A stretch of 64,000 nt of DNA from CBDBCU01 sp965243185 (GTDB lineage: Bacteria > Chloroflexota > Dehalococcoidia > Lucifugimonadales > UBA3495): contig OZ251531.1 of NCBI GenBank assembly GCA_965243185.1, positions 2,170,001 through 2,234,000 of the forward strand, in the 5' to 3' direction. The position numbers were made by a program, and so were the translations under genes. This document shows positions 26,552-35,166 of this stretch, piece after piece. The notes under the pieces are model-generated. The model had not been told where the DNA came from and did not search any database. It worked only from the letters and a program-made list of their open reading frames with translations. The stretch's first letter is position 1; the number at the start of each line of letters is the position of its first letter.

Positions 26552-27985
26552 TTACCCGCCGCCGGCTAACTGCCTTTGCCGGGCTTGGCTTTCCAAATAA
26601 TCCCGCGCCCACGCCACCGCCAGGCGCAGCGGTATGCGCTGGTCGATGGGCGGACTGCCGTACCAATAGCCATCCCGCCGATTTGCCCGCCGCAGCCCGT
26701 CCAGGGTCAGGGTATTGCTTTTGCGGCCGTTGCAGGGACGGCAGAGAATGGCCCGGTTGTCCAGGTCGTTAGTCCCGCCGCCGGCTTTGGGCAGGTTATG
26801 ATCCAGGTCAAAATGCCGGTCGTCGCCATTGGGCGGCTCGAACCCGCAGCCCCAACATACCGCGCCCCATTGCTTAATCAAGATGGCCTTCATTTCAGGT
26901 TTGCTGAACAGCGGCCGCCGTTCCCGCCGCCGCTCAATCTGCTGCAAATGCGGAGCCGCCCTATCCGCATCATCCGTCCGTTCCGGCGGCGTCGTTGCCA
27001 GTTTAACATCCTCCGGCCGCCAGAGCTGCTTTGCCGCATTAAGGCGGTCAATGACGATACCGTGGGCGCCGGGCCAAATATCCATCCCAATCCATTGCCG
27101 GCCGAGGCTTTCCGCCGCTACCGGGGTAGTAGCGCAGCCGCAAAAGGGATCCAGCACAAAGTCCCCGGGATTGCTTGACGCTTGGATTATCCGCTCGTAC
27201 AGGGCCAGCGGCTTTTGCGTGGGGTAGCCGGTGCGTTCCCGACTGGTGCGCCCTACCGCGTCGATATTCCAGTAATCCCGGCAGCCAGCCAGGGTAAAAT
27301 AGCCCCGTTCATCCTTATAAAGCTTAATCAGCGTAGCGGAAAAGCGGATATTCTGATACACCCCCCACTCGTCGCTAAAGGTTTCATCGCTGACCCGATG
27401 CCCCATTTGACCGGTCAGATAGGATTTGTCTAGCGGCAAGTCGAACCGGTAATCATCCGACTTGGAGTAGAACAGGATGTTGTCGTGCTTGCGGGCAAAA
27501 GTCCGCTTGCTGGCCCCACCGGTACGGTAACACCAAGCGATTTCGTTCCTGAAGTTGTCCCGCCCAAAGATGGCGTCCAGCAATGCCTTGGCGTAGGCGT
27601 GGGCCGTATGGTCGATGTGCAGGTAAAGGCTGCCGGTCGGCTTTAAGATACGATGGCATTCCATCAGCCGCACCCCTAGCCAGCACAGAAAGGCCGCCAT
27701 ATCTTGCCCAAAGGATTCCCGGGCCGACTGGATAACCCACCACGCCCTGGGCCAATCGTCCTGGATGGCGTCCACCCATTCCGGCTGCACATCCGTATCC
27801 CACCGCCAGCGGTCGGTGAACCGGGCCCCGGCGGCCAGGCTGTTCGGCGTAGCGTGAAAATCCTTGCTTTTGTTGAACGGCGGGTCCGTGGCAATCAAAT
27901 CCACCGTTGCGCTGTTCAACCCTTGCAAGAAAGGCAAGTTGTCCCCCTGAAACAGGGTGCGGTTCTCAAAGTTGGGGATGGTCAA
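26552..27985 (-). CDS. DNA methyltransferase fused to HNH nuclease domain
   Basis: A 477-residue protein. The N-terminal 330 residues form a beta-class DNA methyltransferase: motif IV ATDPPFNKSKDFH (32-44) comes before motif I FVLDPFCGCATTP near residue 278, the order of beta-class enzymes. DPPF suggests N6-adenine (N4-cytosine is possible). The C-terminus from about 365 is an HNH fold: VCWGCG and LCRPCNGRKSN form the zinc knuckle, with HFDLDH as the active site between. Fusion of methyltransferase and HNH suggests a bifunctional restriction-modification enzyme, or an HNH with a different role such as nicking. No separate nuclease gene is next to it. Zinc and His residues look intact. Confidence 0.88.
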   Translation of the reverse strand: MTIPNFENRTLFQGDNLPFLQGLNSATVDLIATDPPFNKSKDFHATPNSLAAGARFTDRWRWDTDVQPEWVDAIQDDWPRAWWVIQSARESFGQDMAAFLCWLGVRLMECHRILKPTGSLYLHIDHTAHAYAKALLDAIFGRDNFRNEIAWCYRTGGASKRTFARKHDNILFYSKSDDYRFDLPLDKSYLTGQMGHRVSDETFSDEWGVYQNIRFSATLIKLYKDERGYFTLAGCRDYWNIDAVGRTSRERTGYPTQKPLALYERIIQASSNPGDFVLDPFCGCATTPVAAESLGRQWIGMDIWPGAHGIVIDRLNAAKQLWRPEDVKLATTPPERTDDADRAAPHLQQIERRRERRPLFSKPEMKAILIKQWGAVCWGCGFEPPNGDDRHFDLDHNLPKAGGGTNDLDNRAILCRPCNGRKSNTLTLDGLRRANRRDGYWYGSPPIDQRIPLRLAVAWARDYLESQARQRQLAGGG

Positions 27986-28114
27986 TGAAGTCCCCCTGAA
28001 AAAGGATGGGAGTCTATTTCGCCGCCATTGCTGTACCCTACTGCCGGCAATTACCGGGCTGGGGAAACTAACTTGCCCCGCCAGTCAATTTCGTACTGGT
28101 GGCCCATCCGAAAG

Positions 28115-28927
28115 TTAATCCGGGGCATTCCGCGCCGCCGCCGCTATCTTTACCGCCACCTCGTGCTTGGACAAGGAGCGGGAGCCGGCCGTAGCCCGGC
28201 AAACCTCCCGCCAATCAATGCTGCGGAGCAACTGCCGGGCATCAGCCCGGACACTTTGCAGGAAATAGTGGGTACTCGGCGAAAGGTCAGTCAGCCGCCA
28301 CTCCGGCGGCTCTTTCACCTGCCCGGCGTAAAACCCCACCCGGCGCATCGCGAACTCGCCCTCTCCCGGGTCTGCCACATAGCGAATCAGGTGCGACACA
28401 TCCGGCGTATCCTCATCCCGCCGGCAGACGGCGCGCCGTTCCCAAATCTGCCAGGCGCACGGCACATCATAAGGACTGCCATCTTTGACAAAAGCCTTAT
28501 CCGGCACATCCTCATCCACCACCAGCGCAAACCAGGGATTCAAGCGGCGCTGAACCGAATGTTTGCGGAAAGTGCGCGGCACAATAAAAGCGATGGTGTC
28601 AGCCCGTTCCGCCGCCCGGTTAAAAAACTTGACCGCCAGGGACGAATTCTTGCCAAAGGGCGGGTTGCCCACCACCGCGATTTTGCCCTTGACCGGCCCC
28701 AGGTCATCCCGCAGAAAGTCCGCTTGCCGAATATCTGCCGCCAGCGGCGCAAGGTCCACCGCGATAATCGGCTTGCCGGCCGCCCGCAGCGGCTGCACAA
28801 AAGCCCCGGCCCCGGCCGCCGGCTCCACGAAACAGTCGGTAGCCGGCCCGTAGGCGTCCAGCACTTGACCGGCATACCGGCGGGCCAATTCCGGGTTGGT
28901 ATAAAACTGGTCTAATCGGGCGGCCAT
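28115..28927 (-). CDS. Adenine-specific DNA methyltransferase-like protein (gamma type)
   Basis: A 270-residue class I methyltransferase. FVEPAAGAGAFVQPLRAAG (about 38-56) is motif I, VVGNPPFGKNSSLAVKF (about 84-100) is motif IV, and the order is gamma-like. The early motif FYTNPELARRY is typical of phage or restriction-linked adenine methylases. The start ATG at 28927 has GAGGGAG five bases before it. It lies 130 bp upstream (same strand) of the methyltransferase-HNH gene, which it may accompany. It may be a DNA modification orphan or a helper to the fusion protein; RNA methylation is less likely given NPPF. Confidence 0.8.
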   Translation of the reverse strand: MAARLDQFYTNPELARRYAGQVLDAYGPATDCFVEPAAGAGAFVQPLRAAGKPIIAVDLAPLAADIRQADFLRDDLGPVKGKIAVVGNPPFGKNSSLAVKFFNRAAERADTIAFIVPRTFRKHSVQRRLNPWFALVVDEDVPDKAFVKDGSPYDVPCAWQIWERRAVCRRDEDTPDVSHLIRYVADPGEGEFAMRRVGFYAGQVKEPPEWRLTDLSPSTHYFLQSVRADARQLLRSIDWREVCRATAGSRSLSKHEVAVKIAAAARNAPD

Positions 28928-29232
28928 CCGCTCCCTCAAAATGGCTGGCACTCCGGGCTATCGCCTATCGAGACCGTCCTTCCCACGAAAATGGGAATCT
29001 AGATGCCTTTGTTCAACTGCCCGGGTAGTCTATAACCGTCCCGCCCTTTGTCAAGAAGCAATGTAGCGCGTTGCCCGGGAATACCAGCCTCGGTACGAAC
29101 CATTAAAAAGCCCGGAACCCATTCTCCCCAGTCCCTTGACCGGTTAGCAATGCTGGATTATGGTATAAATCAGCCGGGGCGTCAAGTTGCCCCGCCGCCC
29201 GCCGTAAAACCTGCCTATCAGGAGCGTCCCCT
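28928..29232. other. Divergent intergenic region with promoter and repeat
   Basis: No gene is seen. It holds a degenerate dispersed palindromic repeat (28974-29001) and an extended -10 promoter for the lipoprotein gene, TGGTATAAA (TATAAA at 29164-29169). TTGACC lies at 29136-29141, but the 22-base spacer is too long for a normal -35. Confidence 0.6.
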
Positions 29233-30783
29233 ATGCGAAAGCCTGTTATCCCCCGCCTTTTCCCGGCTCTGCTGGCCGCCGTTCTCCTTACCCTGGCCTT
29301 GGCCGCCTGCTCGGCCCCTGACCTCAGCGGCCTCGAACAGCGTAGCACTGCCAACGCCGCCGCCATTGCCGAACTGCGGCAGGAAATCGCCGCCGACCAG
29401 CAAACCATCCACGCCGACCACGAACAAATCAACCAGCTCATCGACCGCATCCAACTGGACGAGGACGAAATTGCCGAACTCCGTAAGGACGTCGATGCCG
29501 AACTAGCCCTCATCGAAGCCGAGCAGGAACAAATCGACGCCCTGCTCGACCGCATCCAAGTTGACGAGGACGCCATCGCCGAACTCCGCAAGGATGTCGA
29601 CGCCGAACAAGCCGCCATCCACGCCGACCACGAACAAATCAACGCGATTCTCGAACGCCTTCAGGTGGACGAGGACGCCATCGCCGAGTTGCAGCGGGAA
29701 GTCGCCGCCGAGCTCGCCCTCATCGAAGCCGAGCAGGAACAAATCGACGCCCTGCTCAGCCGGATCCTGACCGACGAAGCCATTATCGCCCAACTCGAGC
29801 GCCAACTGGCCGCCCTCACCGCCCGGGTCAACGCCAGCATCCCCGCTTGCGGCGCCCAAGATATGACCCTCAACGTCGGTTTCTACGCCTTTTTCGACCC
29901 CCTCAGCAACAGCGCCGACAGCGACCCCAACGCCGCCGCTTTCAACACCCAGCAGGGCTACGAAGCCGACTTGCTCAACGCCCTGTCCGCCATGAACGGC
30001 CCCCGCATTACCCTTTCCCGCACCGCCATAGATGCGTGGGATGGCATCTGGCTTAAATCTGCCACCCCGGATTTCGACCTGATTAGCGGCGGCATCACTA
30101 TTTTGGACGCCCGCACCCGGGACGCTGATGGCAACTTGCAGATTGCCTTTACCGACGGCCATGTCCACTTCCGCCAGTCCCTGCTGGTGCGGACGGAGGA
30201 TGCTGACCGCATCACTACCCACTCCGACCTGACCGGGGCGATGAAAGTCGGCGTCTTGGCCGCCACCACCGGAGAACACCGCTTGTTGCAGCTACTGGGC
30301 TTGGTTGACACCCAAGGCGCGCTGCTTAGCGGCGTCCGGGTGGACACCCCCAACGGTACCGTAACCGCCGATGGCAGCCCCGACTACACCATCACCTCCG
30401 CCCGGGTCACCGCCAATATGCAGGGCCGCACCGCCCTTTACCCGCCCACTGCCGACCAGCCGACCATTATCTATTTGGGCGACCATCTGGGCGAAGCCGA
30501 ACTGCTCGCCGCCCTGGCTAACGGCACTGTCGACGCCCTGGCCCGCGGCGAAATTGGCAATCAGGAAGCGGCCCAAAACCCCGACTGGAACTTTGCCGTT
30601 ACCGCCCTCGACCCCCAGATCGAAAACGGCGGCTTCACCGTCGCCGCCGACAACACCGCCCTGCTAACCTGCCTCAACCAGCGGATTAACTGGCTCACCG
30701 ACAACCGCCGCCTCGGCTACTCCCACTGGCTGGCCGACCCCACCGTTTTCATCCAGCGCGCCCAACTCTGGAACGCCCGCTAA
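29233..30783 (+). CDS. Lipoprotein with four 35-residue coiled-coil repeats and a solute-binding-protein domain
   Basis: A 516-residue protein. A lipoprotein signal (residues 1-26) ends in the lipobox LAAC with Cys26. Residues 57-195 form a long coiled coil of four 35-residue repeats, whose cores HEQINQLI, EQEQIDALL, HEQINAIL and EQEQIDALL start near 63, 98, 133 and 168; units 1 and 3 resemble each other and so do 2 and 4. Residues 209-516 resemble the extracellular amino-acid-binding family (SBP_bac_3): LNVGFYAFF, QGYEADLLNAL, DAWDGIW, GGITILDARTRD. The protein would hold a solute-binding domain away from the membrane on a coiled-coil stalk. There is no permease gene beside it, so an uptake role is uncertain; sensing is possible. 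Confidence 0.85.
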   Translation: MRKPVIPRLFPALLAAVLLTLALAACSAPDLSGLEQRSTANAAAIAELRQEIAADQQTIHADHEQINQLIDRIQLDEDEIAELRKDVDAELALIEAEQEQIDALLDRIQVDEDAIAELRKDVDAEQAAIHADHEQINAILERLQVDEDAIAELQREVAAELALIEAEQEQIDALLSRILTDEAIIAQLERQLAALTARVNASIPACGAQDMTLNVGFYAFFDPLSNSADSDPNAAAFNTQQGYEADLLNALSAMNGPRITLSRTAIDAWDGIWLKSATPDFDLISGGITILDARTRDADGNLQIAFTDGHVHFRQSLLVRTEDADRITTHSDLTGAMKVGVLAATTGEHRLLQLLGLVDTQGALLSGVRVDTPNGTVTADGSPDYTITSARVTANMQGRTALYPPTADQPTIIYLGDHLGEAELLAALANGTVDALARGEIGNQEAAQNPDWNFAVTALDPQIENGGFTVAADNTALLTCLNQRINWLTDNRRLGYSHWLADPTVFIQRAQLWNAR

Positions 30784-30837
30784 CCCGCCCCCTCGGCCGG
30801 CTAGTGCCGCCCGCGGCCGCCTTTACCTGACCCAGTC

Positions 30838-30877
30838 TAAAATCGTCATTCCCGTACCAACGGGAATGACGATTTTA
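30838..30877. terminator. Bidirectional terminator derived from a dispersed palindrome
   Basis: A perfect 17-bp stem (30838-30854 with 30861-30877) with a 6-base loop is flanked by A- and T-runs on each side, after the lipoprotein gene. The inner part (CGTCATTCCCG) matches the dispersed repeats at 40053 and 40238. Confidence 0.8.
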
Positions 30878-30973
30878 ATAGCGGCTGCCGCCCCAATCAT
30901 CGCCGCCGGAGAGTTTGACCAGTTCGGAACTTTGCTCGTTACAACAAAAAAGCCCGGGCAAGTTTGCTATATT

Positions 30974-30982
30974 TGCTATAAT
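30974..30982 (+). promoter_or_regulatory. Extended -10 promoter of alaX
   Basis: TGCTATAAT at 30974-30982, 52 bases before the ATG of alaX. It matches the consensus extended -10 exactly. Confidence 0.65.
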
Positions 30983-31034
30983 AGACGCCCGGCTTGCCCG
31001 GTAAAAATCTGACTACTGACACCCGGGAGATTTT

Positions 31035-31745
31035 ATGACCGAACTGCTCTTTCATTCCGACGCCTACTTGCGGGAATTCACCGCCACCGTTACCGCCGTC
31101 ACCCCGGAAGGCGTGGAACTCGACCGCACCGCCTTTTACACTGGCGGCGGCGGACAGCCCTGCGATGTGGGGACGCTCGTCGCCGGTAGCGCGGAGTATC
31201 CCGTCAGCAAAATCGGCCGCGCTGACGGCAAAATCATCCACTACATCAACGGCGACTTGCCGGCCTCGGGCGCGGCCATCACCGGCCGCATCGATTGGGA
31301 ACACCGCTACCGCCTGATGCGAACCCATACCGCCCTGCACATCCTTTGCGGCGTAGTCTGGCGCGACTATGGCGCCAAGGTCACCGGCGGCGATATGCGC
31401 CCCGGCGCAGCGCGGATGGATTTCGAGCTGGAACAGATGAGTGCCGACTTCGCCCGGGAAGTAGAGGAGCGAGCCAATGCGGAAGTAGCCGCCGCCCGTC
31501 CCATCGCCGTCGGCAACTTGACCCGGGCCGCAGCGGAACAAATTCCTGACCTCATCCGCACCAAGATAAACCTCCTGCCGGCCAACATCCAGGAAATCCG
31601 CACCATTGACATCAGCGGACTGGATTTGCAGGCTGACGGGGGAACCCACGTGGCTAACACTGCGGAAGTAGGAACAATCCAGGTAGTCGGCCACGAAAGC
31701 AAAGGCCGCATCAACAAGCGGCTGCGGATTGCTCTGGCGGATTAG
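31035..31745 (+). CDS. alaX: Alanyl-tRNA editing protein AlaX
   Basis: A 236-residue trans-editing enzyme that removes misacylated Ser (or Gly) from tRNA-Ala. It has the two zinc motifs of the AlaRS editing domain: HTALH (about 97-101) and GGTHVANTAEVG (about 202-213). In the second motif the usual Cys before GTH is replaced by Gly (ADGGTH), so one of the normal metal ligands is missing. FYTGGGGQPCDVG (about 35-47) is the conserved N-terminal glycine-rich part. The membrane glycosyltransferase gene starts nine bases later on the same strand. Confidence 0.9.
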   Translation: MTELLFHSDAYLREFTATVTAVTPEGVELDRTAFYTGGGGQPCDVGTLVAGSAEYPVSKIGRADGKIIHYINGDLPASGAAITGRIDWEHRYRLMRTHTALHILCGVVWRDYGAKVTGGDMRPGAARMDFELEQMSADFAREVEERANAEVAAARPIAVGNLTRAAAEQIPDLIRTKINLLPANIQEIRTIDISGLDLQADGGTHVANTAEVGTIQVVGHESKGRINKRLRIALAD

Positions 31746-31753
31746 CTAACATT

Positions 31754-34429
31754 GTGGCTAGTCTGCCCTTACCTTCCTTCCTAATCCCGCAACCCTTTCG
31801 ATGGCGCGGGGCAACGGTCAGCCATCTGACCGCCGGCATCCCCTTGTTTATCTGCGCCCTCTTTCTCCTGGTCGGCTTGGTTGCGGTTGACGTGGATACG
31901 GACGGCGTCGACCTGTATATTCAACGCCAAACCGCGGGTTTTACGATTGACAATGTTTTGGGGAAAGACGACCGGCCGGGCAATTATTATTATTGGTTTT
32001 ACGGCGTGGCCTTTGAGCTTCCCTTGCTGCTGGCCGAGCGGGCCTTGGGACTGGAGGATATTCGCGCCATCAAACTCCTCCGTTATCTCCTGACCCATCT
32101 CCTCTTTATCGTTGCCGGGTTCTTTTGCTACCGGCTGGTTTATCAGCTGTTCAACAATCGGCTGCTGGCAATCTTTGCATTGCTCCTTTTCCTACTGCAC
32201 CCCCGGATCTACGCCCACTCCTTCATTAACAGCAAAGATCTGCCCTTGCTCAGCGGCTTTATGATTGCCCTCTATCTGCTGGAGCGCGCCTTGCGGCGGG
32301 ATACTGCCCGGGCATTTATCCTGTGCGGTATCGGCGTAGGGCTGCTGACCAATGTGCGGATTATGGGCGCAATGCTGTTTCCGGCGGTGTTGACCCTCCG
32401 CGGAATTGACCTGTTCTCTGCCGGAAGTTGGCCCCGGCGGAAACCTATCTTGTTGACCGCCGGAGCCTTCGCCCTGGTTTCAATTCTGGCCTTGTACGCT
32501 ACTTGGCCTTACTTGTGGAGCAACCCGATCGGAAACTTCCTCGAAGGCTGGGCGTGGCTGGCCCAAAACGCCCGCTACCGTACTTTTCTATTCCGGGGGG
32601 AATGGGTTTCCTGGGCGGCATTGCCCGCGGATTATATACCGGTTTGGTTTGGCATCACCACGCCGCTGCCGGTTCTATTGCTGGGCTTTACCGGCGCAAT
32701 AGCGGTGATTTGTCGCGGCATTGCCCAGCCGCGCGCCATTTTTCACAACACTCCCTTGCGCTTCCCTTTTCTCTTGCTGGCCGCTTTTATCCTGCCGGTA
32801 GCGGCGGTGATTCTTTTGGGGTCAAGCCTTTACGATGGTTGGCGGCATCTGTTCTTTATCTATGCCCCCTTCTGCCTGTTGGCCGTATGGGGGCTGGCTT
32901 GGCTTTCTTTGGCGCGGCCGGGAAAGATTTGGCGCGGCGGAGTGTACGGACTGACCGGACTAGGCATCCTCCTGACCGTTCTGCAAATCTTGCAGCTGTA
33001 TCCCTGGCATGAATACTATTACAACAGTCTGGTAGCTCGAGCCGTCCCGGAGTACCTGCGAACCCAGTACGATATGCAGCACCGCCTGAAACTCCGCGGC
33101 GATGCCCCCGAGCACCTGCGCGATAGCAAGCTGAACGCCCCGGTCTATTTGAGCGCCGGCGCTGCCGGCGGCGCTTCCCCAGCGGCCGGGCGCGACCCGG
33201 ACTATTTCACCCTGATTAACCCGTATCTGGTACGCCAACCGGACACCGCCTTTAACCGCCCCTACGCCGTGCAAATCTACAACAACACCCTGGTTATCGT
33301 AAAAACCACCGATACCGCCCGCCTCCCGGCCGCCGCCGTGGCTGCGTACCAAGAGCTTTATCAGCAGGCCGTAGCCGGCGGCGCGCCAATAATCCGGGAC
33401 CAGTATGATGTGTACCTCAATGGTCGAACTTTGACCTTCGTTAAAGAGAATTGTCCGCCCGGTGCCTTGTCCGGCATTTTCCGGGCCAAGATTTACCGGG
33501 CCAACGCCCCCCGCCCCAGCTACTTCCACCGGAGATTAGAGGGTGATTCCAGCATTAACTCCGGGGTACGGCTGCGTAGCGGCGCGGGCGAGCAATGCCT
33601 GGCAGTCCTTCAGTTGCCGGAAACCGGCGAAAACCTCCTCCTTGGTCAGTATGAACCCGAAACCGGCGGACTCCCCCTATGGGAGGAGCTATACAGTTTC
33701 CGGCGGCCCGGACTGACCGCCGCCTTGTCGGAACTGCGGACGGAATACCCTGCAACCGCCGCCCCCGGCCAGTTCAGCGTCCGCCGCTTCTTGAGCCGTT
33801 CCGGCGAAAGCAATTTGCTTTATTTCAAGCCGACTTGCACCCCGGAGGATGCAGCCGCGCATTTCTTTCTCCATATTTATCCGGTGGTGGCAACTTCCTT
33901 AGCGCCGGAAAGCCAATCCCTCGGTTTCGCCAATGCCGACTTCAACTTTTGGAAGCACGGCATCCGTCCCGGCGGAGACTGCTTCGCGGTTGTTCCCCTG
34001 CCCGACTACCCCATTGCTGAAATTGCCACCGGCCAGGCAGGTCAGTGGACTACCCGGTTTCCGGTGGACCTAACGCCGGAACGCCGGGCAACTTACGCCC
34101 GTTTGTCCGCCCGCCAACCCACCGCCTCAGGCTATTTTGCCTTGTACCGACAAGGCAACAAATTGCACTATGTGCGGGAATCCTGCGCGGCCGGAGACAC
34201 GGCGGCCCAGTTTTTCCTCCATATAATTCCGGTGGACCCGGATGACCTGGCACCGGAATGGCGGCCGCGCGGGTTTGAGAATCGAGACTTTGACTTTGCC
34301 ACCTTCGGCTCCCACTTCGCCGGCCGTTGCCTAGCTACAGTACCCCTGCCCGACTACCCCATCGCGGAAATCAGAACCGGGCAGTATGTACCAAGTCAGG
34401 GAGAGTTATGGTCCGCGGCGCTGAATTAG
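31754..34429 (+). CDS. Membrane glycosyltransferase with C-terminal Cys-containing repeats
   Basis: An 891-residue protein. The first 430 residues are about eleven membrane segments in the style of ArnT/PMT family 39 glycosyltransferases, with HPRIYAHSFINSKDLPLLSG in an extracytoplasmic loop. From about 545 the chain is soluble and holds three related units of about 90 residues (about 548-640, 665-765, 785-885). Each has two Cys: VKENC ... EQC, KPTC ... GDC, RESC ... GRC. They share FFLHI(Y/I)PV and LPDYPIAEI.TGQ. The soluble part would face outward, and Cys pairs may form disulfides. GTG at 31754 is used, nine bases after alaX, with no strong ribosome binding site. Its role is likely sugar transfer at the cell surface. 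Confidence 0.8.
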   Translation: MASLPLPSFLIPQPFRWRGATVSHLTAGIPLFICALFLLVGLVAVDVDTDGVDLYIQRQTAGFTIDNVLGKDDRPGNYYYWFYGVAFELPLLLAERALGLEDIRAIKLLRYLLTHLLFIVAGFFCYRLVYQLFNNRLLAIFALLLFLLHPRIYAHSFINSKDLPLLSGFMIALYLLERALRRDTARAFILCGIGVGLLTNVRIMGAMLFPAVLTLRGIDLFSAGSWPRRKPILLTAGAFALVSILALYATWPYLWSNPIGNFLEGWAWLAQNARYRTFLFRGEWVSWAALPADYIPVWFGITTPLPVLLLGFTGAIAVICRGIAQPRAIFHNTPLRFPFLLLAAFILPVAAVILLGSSLYDGWRHLFFIYAPFCLLAVWGLAWLSLARPGKIWRGGVYGLTGLGILLTVLQILQLYPWHEYYYNSLVARAVPEYLRTQYDMQHRLKLRGDAPEHLRDSKLNAPVYLSAGAAGGASPAAGRDPDYFTLINPYLVRQPDTAFNRPYAVQIYNNTLVIVKTTDTARLPAAAVAAYQELYQQAVAGGAPIIRDQYDVYLNGRTLTFVKENCPPGALSGIFRAKIYRANAPRPSYFHRRLEGDSSINSGVRLRSGAGEQCLAVLQLPETGENLLLGQYEPETGGLPLWEELYSFRRPGLTAALSELRTEYPATAAPGQFSVRRFLSRSGESNLLYFKPTCTPEDAAAHFFLHIYPVVATSLAPESQSLGFANADFNFWKHGIRPGGDCFAVVPLPDYPIAEIATGQAGQWTTRFPVDLTPERRATYARLSARQPTASGYFALYRQGNKLHYVRESCAAGDTAAQFFLHIIPVDPDDLAPEWRPRGFENRDFDFATFGSHFAGRCLATVPLPDYPIAEIRTGQYVPSQGELWSAALN

Positions 34430-34488
34430 TCCCGGCCCGGGCCATCGCCGCCGCTCCCCATCCTCAACGCCCCTCTACAGCCATAAGG

Positions 34489-34497
34489 TGATATACT
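34489..34497 (+). promoter_or_regulatory. Extended -10 promoter before the mini-frame and macrodomain gene
   Basis: TGATATACT at 34489-34497, after the glycosyltransferase gene. Confidence 0.45.
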
Positions 34498-34524
34498 GCT
34501 GAAACCAAACAACCGGACGCTGCT

Positions 34525-34584
34525 ATGACCAACACCATCGTCGCCTACCGAAACAAGCGGCTGCGGATTGCGCTGAGGGATTAG
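34525..34584 (+). pseudogene. 20-codon mosaic frame joining hyuA start and alaX end
   Basis: The frame reads MTNTIVAYRNKRLRIALRD and stops. Its first part matches the start of hyuA at 35167 (MTNTII) in DNA nearly base for base. Its last part matches the end of alaX at 31713-31745 (NKRLRIALAD). It looks like a scar from a rearrangement joining those two genes, not a functional gene. Confidence 0.6.
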
Positions 34585-34587
34585 AGT

Positions 34588-35112
34588 ATGTCGGAACGGA
34601 TTTGCATAGTCCAAGGAGATATTACCCGGCTGGCCGTGGACGCCATCGTCAACGCCGCCAACGAATCTCTGTTGGGCGGCCTCGGTGTGGACGGCGCTAT
34701 CCACACCGCCGCCGGCCCGAAACTGTTGGATGAATGCCGGGGCTTGGGCGGTTGCCCCACTGGGGAAGCCAAAATTACCCGGGGCTATAACCTGCCGGCC
34801 CAGTGGGTAATCCATACCGTCGGCCCGGTGTGGAAAGACGGCGGCAACAACGAGGATGAACTCCTGTCCCGGTGCTATCGCAACTCCCTTTCCCTGGCAG
34901 TAGAGTATGGCGTTAAGACCATCGCTTTCCCGGCCATTAGCACCGGGATTTATGCCTTTCCTTTGGCGCGGGCTACCGGCATTGCGCTGCGGGAAACGCT
35001 GAACTTTCTGGCGTCGGGGACATTGCCGGAAACCGCGTATTTCGTATGCTTTTCGGATGACGCTTACCGGTGTTACAGGGACACTCTGGAATCCTTGCGA
35101 AATGACGGCTGA
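34588..35112 (+). CDS. Macrodomain protein (MacroD-type ADP-ribose deacylase)
   Basis: A 174-residue single macrodomain, usual family length. It has VQGDITRLAVDAIVNAANESLLGGLGVDGAIH (about 6-37, the ADP-ribose-binding and catalytic loop), CPTGEAKITRGYNLPAQWVIHTVGP (about 52-76) and FPAISTGIYAFP (about 114-125). Such enzymes hydrolyse O-acetyl-ADP-ribose or remove mono-ADP-ribose from Asp/Glu. It sits just before hyuA. A toxin-reversal or stress role is possible; no ADP-ribosyltransferase partner is visible. Confidence 0.95.
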   Translation: MSERICIVQGDITRLAVDAIVNAANESLLGGLGVDGAIHTAAGPKLLDECRGLGGCPTGEAKITRGYNLPAQWVIHTVGPVWKDGGNNEDELLSRCYRNSLSLAVEYGVKTIAFPAISTGIYAFPLARATGIALRETLNFLASGTLPETAYFVCFSDDAYRCYRDTLESLRNDG

Positions 35113-35166
35113 ATCGGGCGGCTTAAAACCAGCCTCCCTTTCATCCCGTCAAAACTAAAGGAAACT

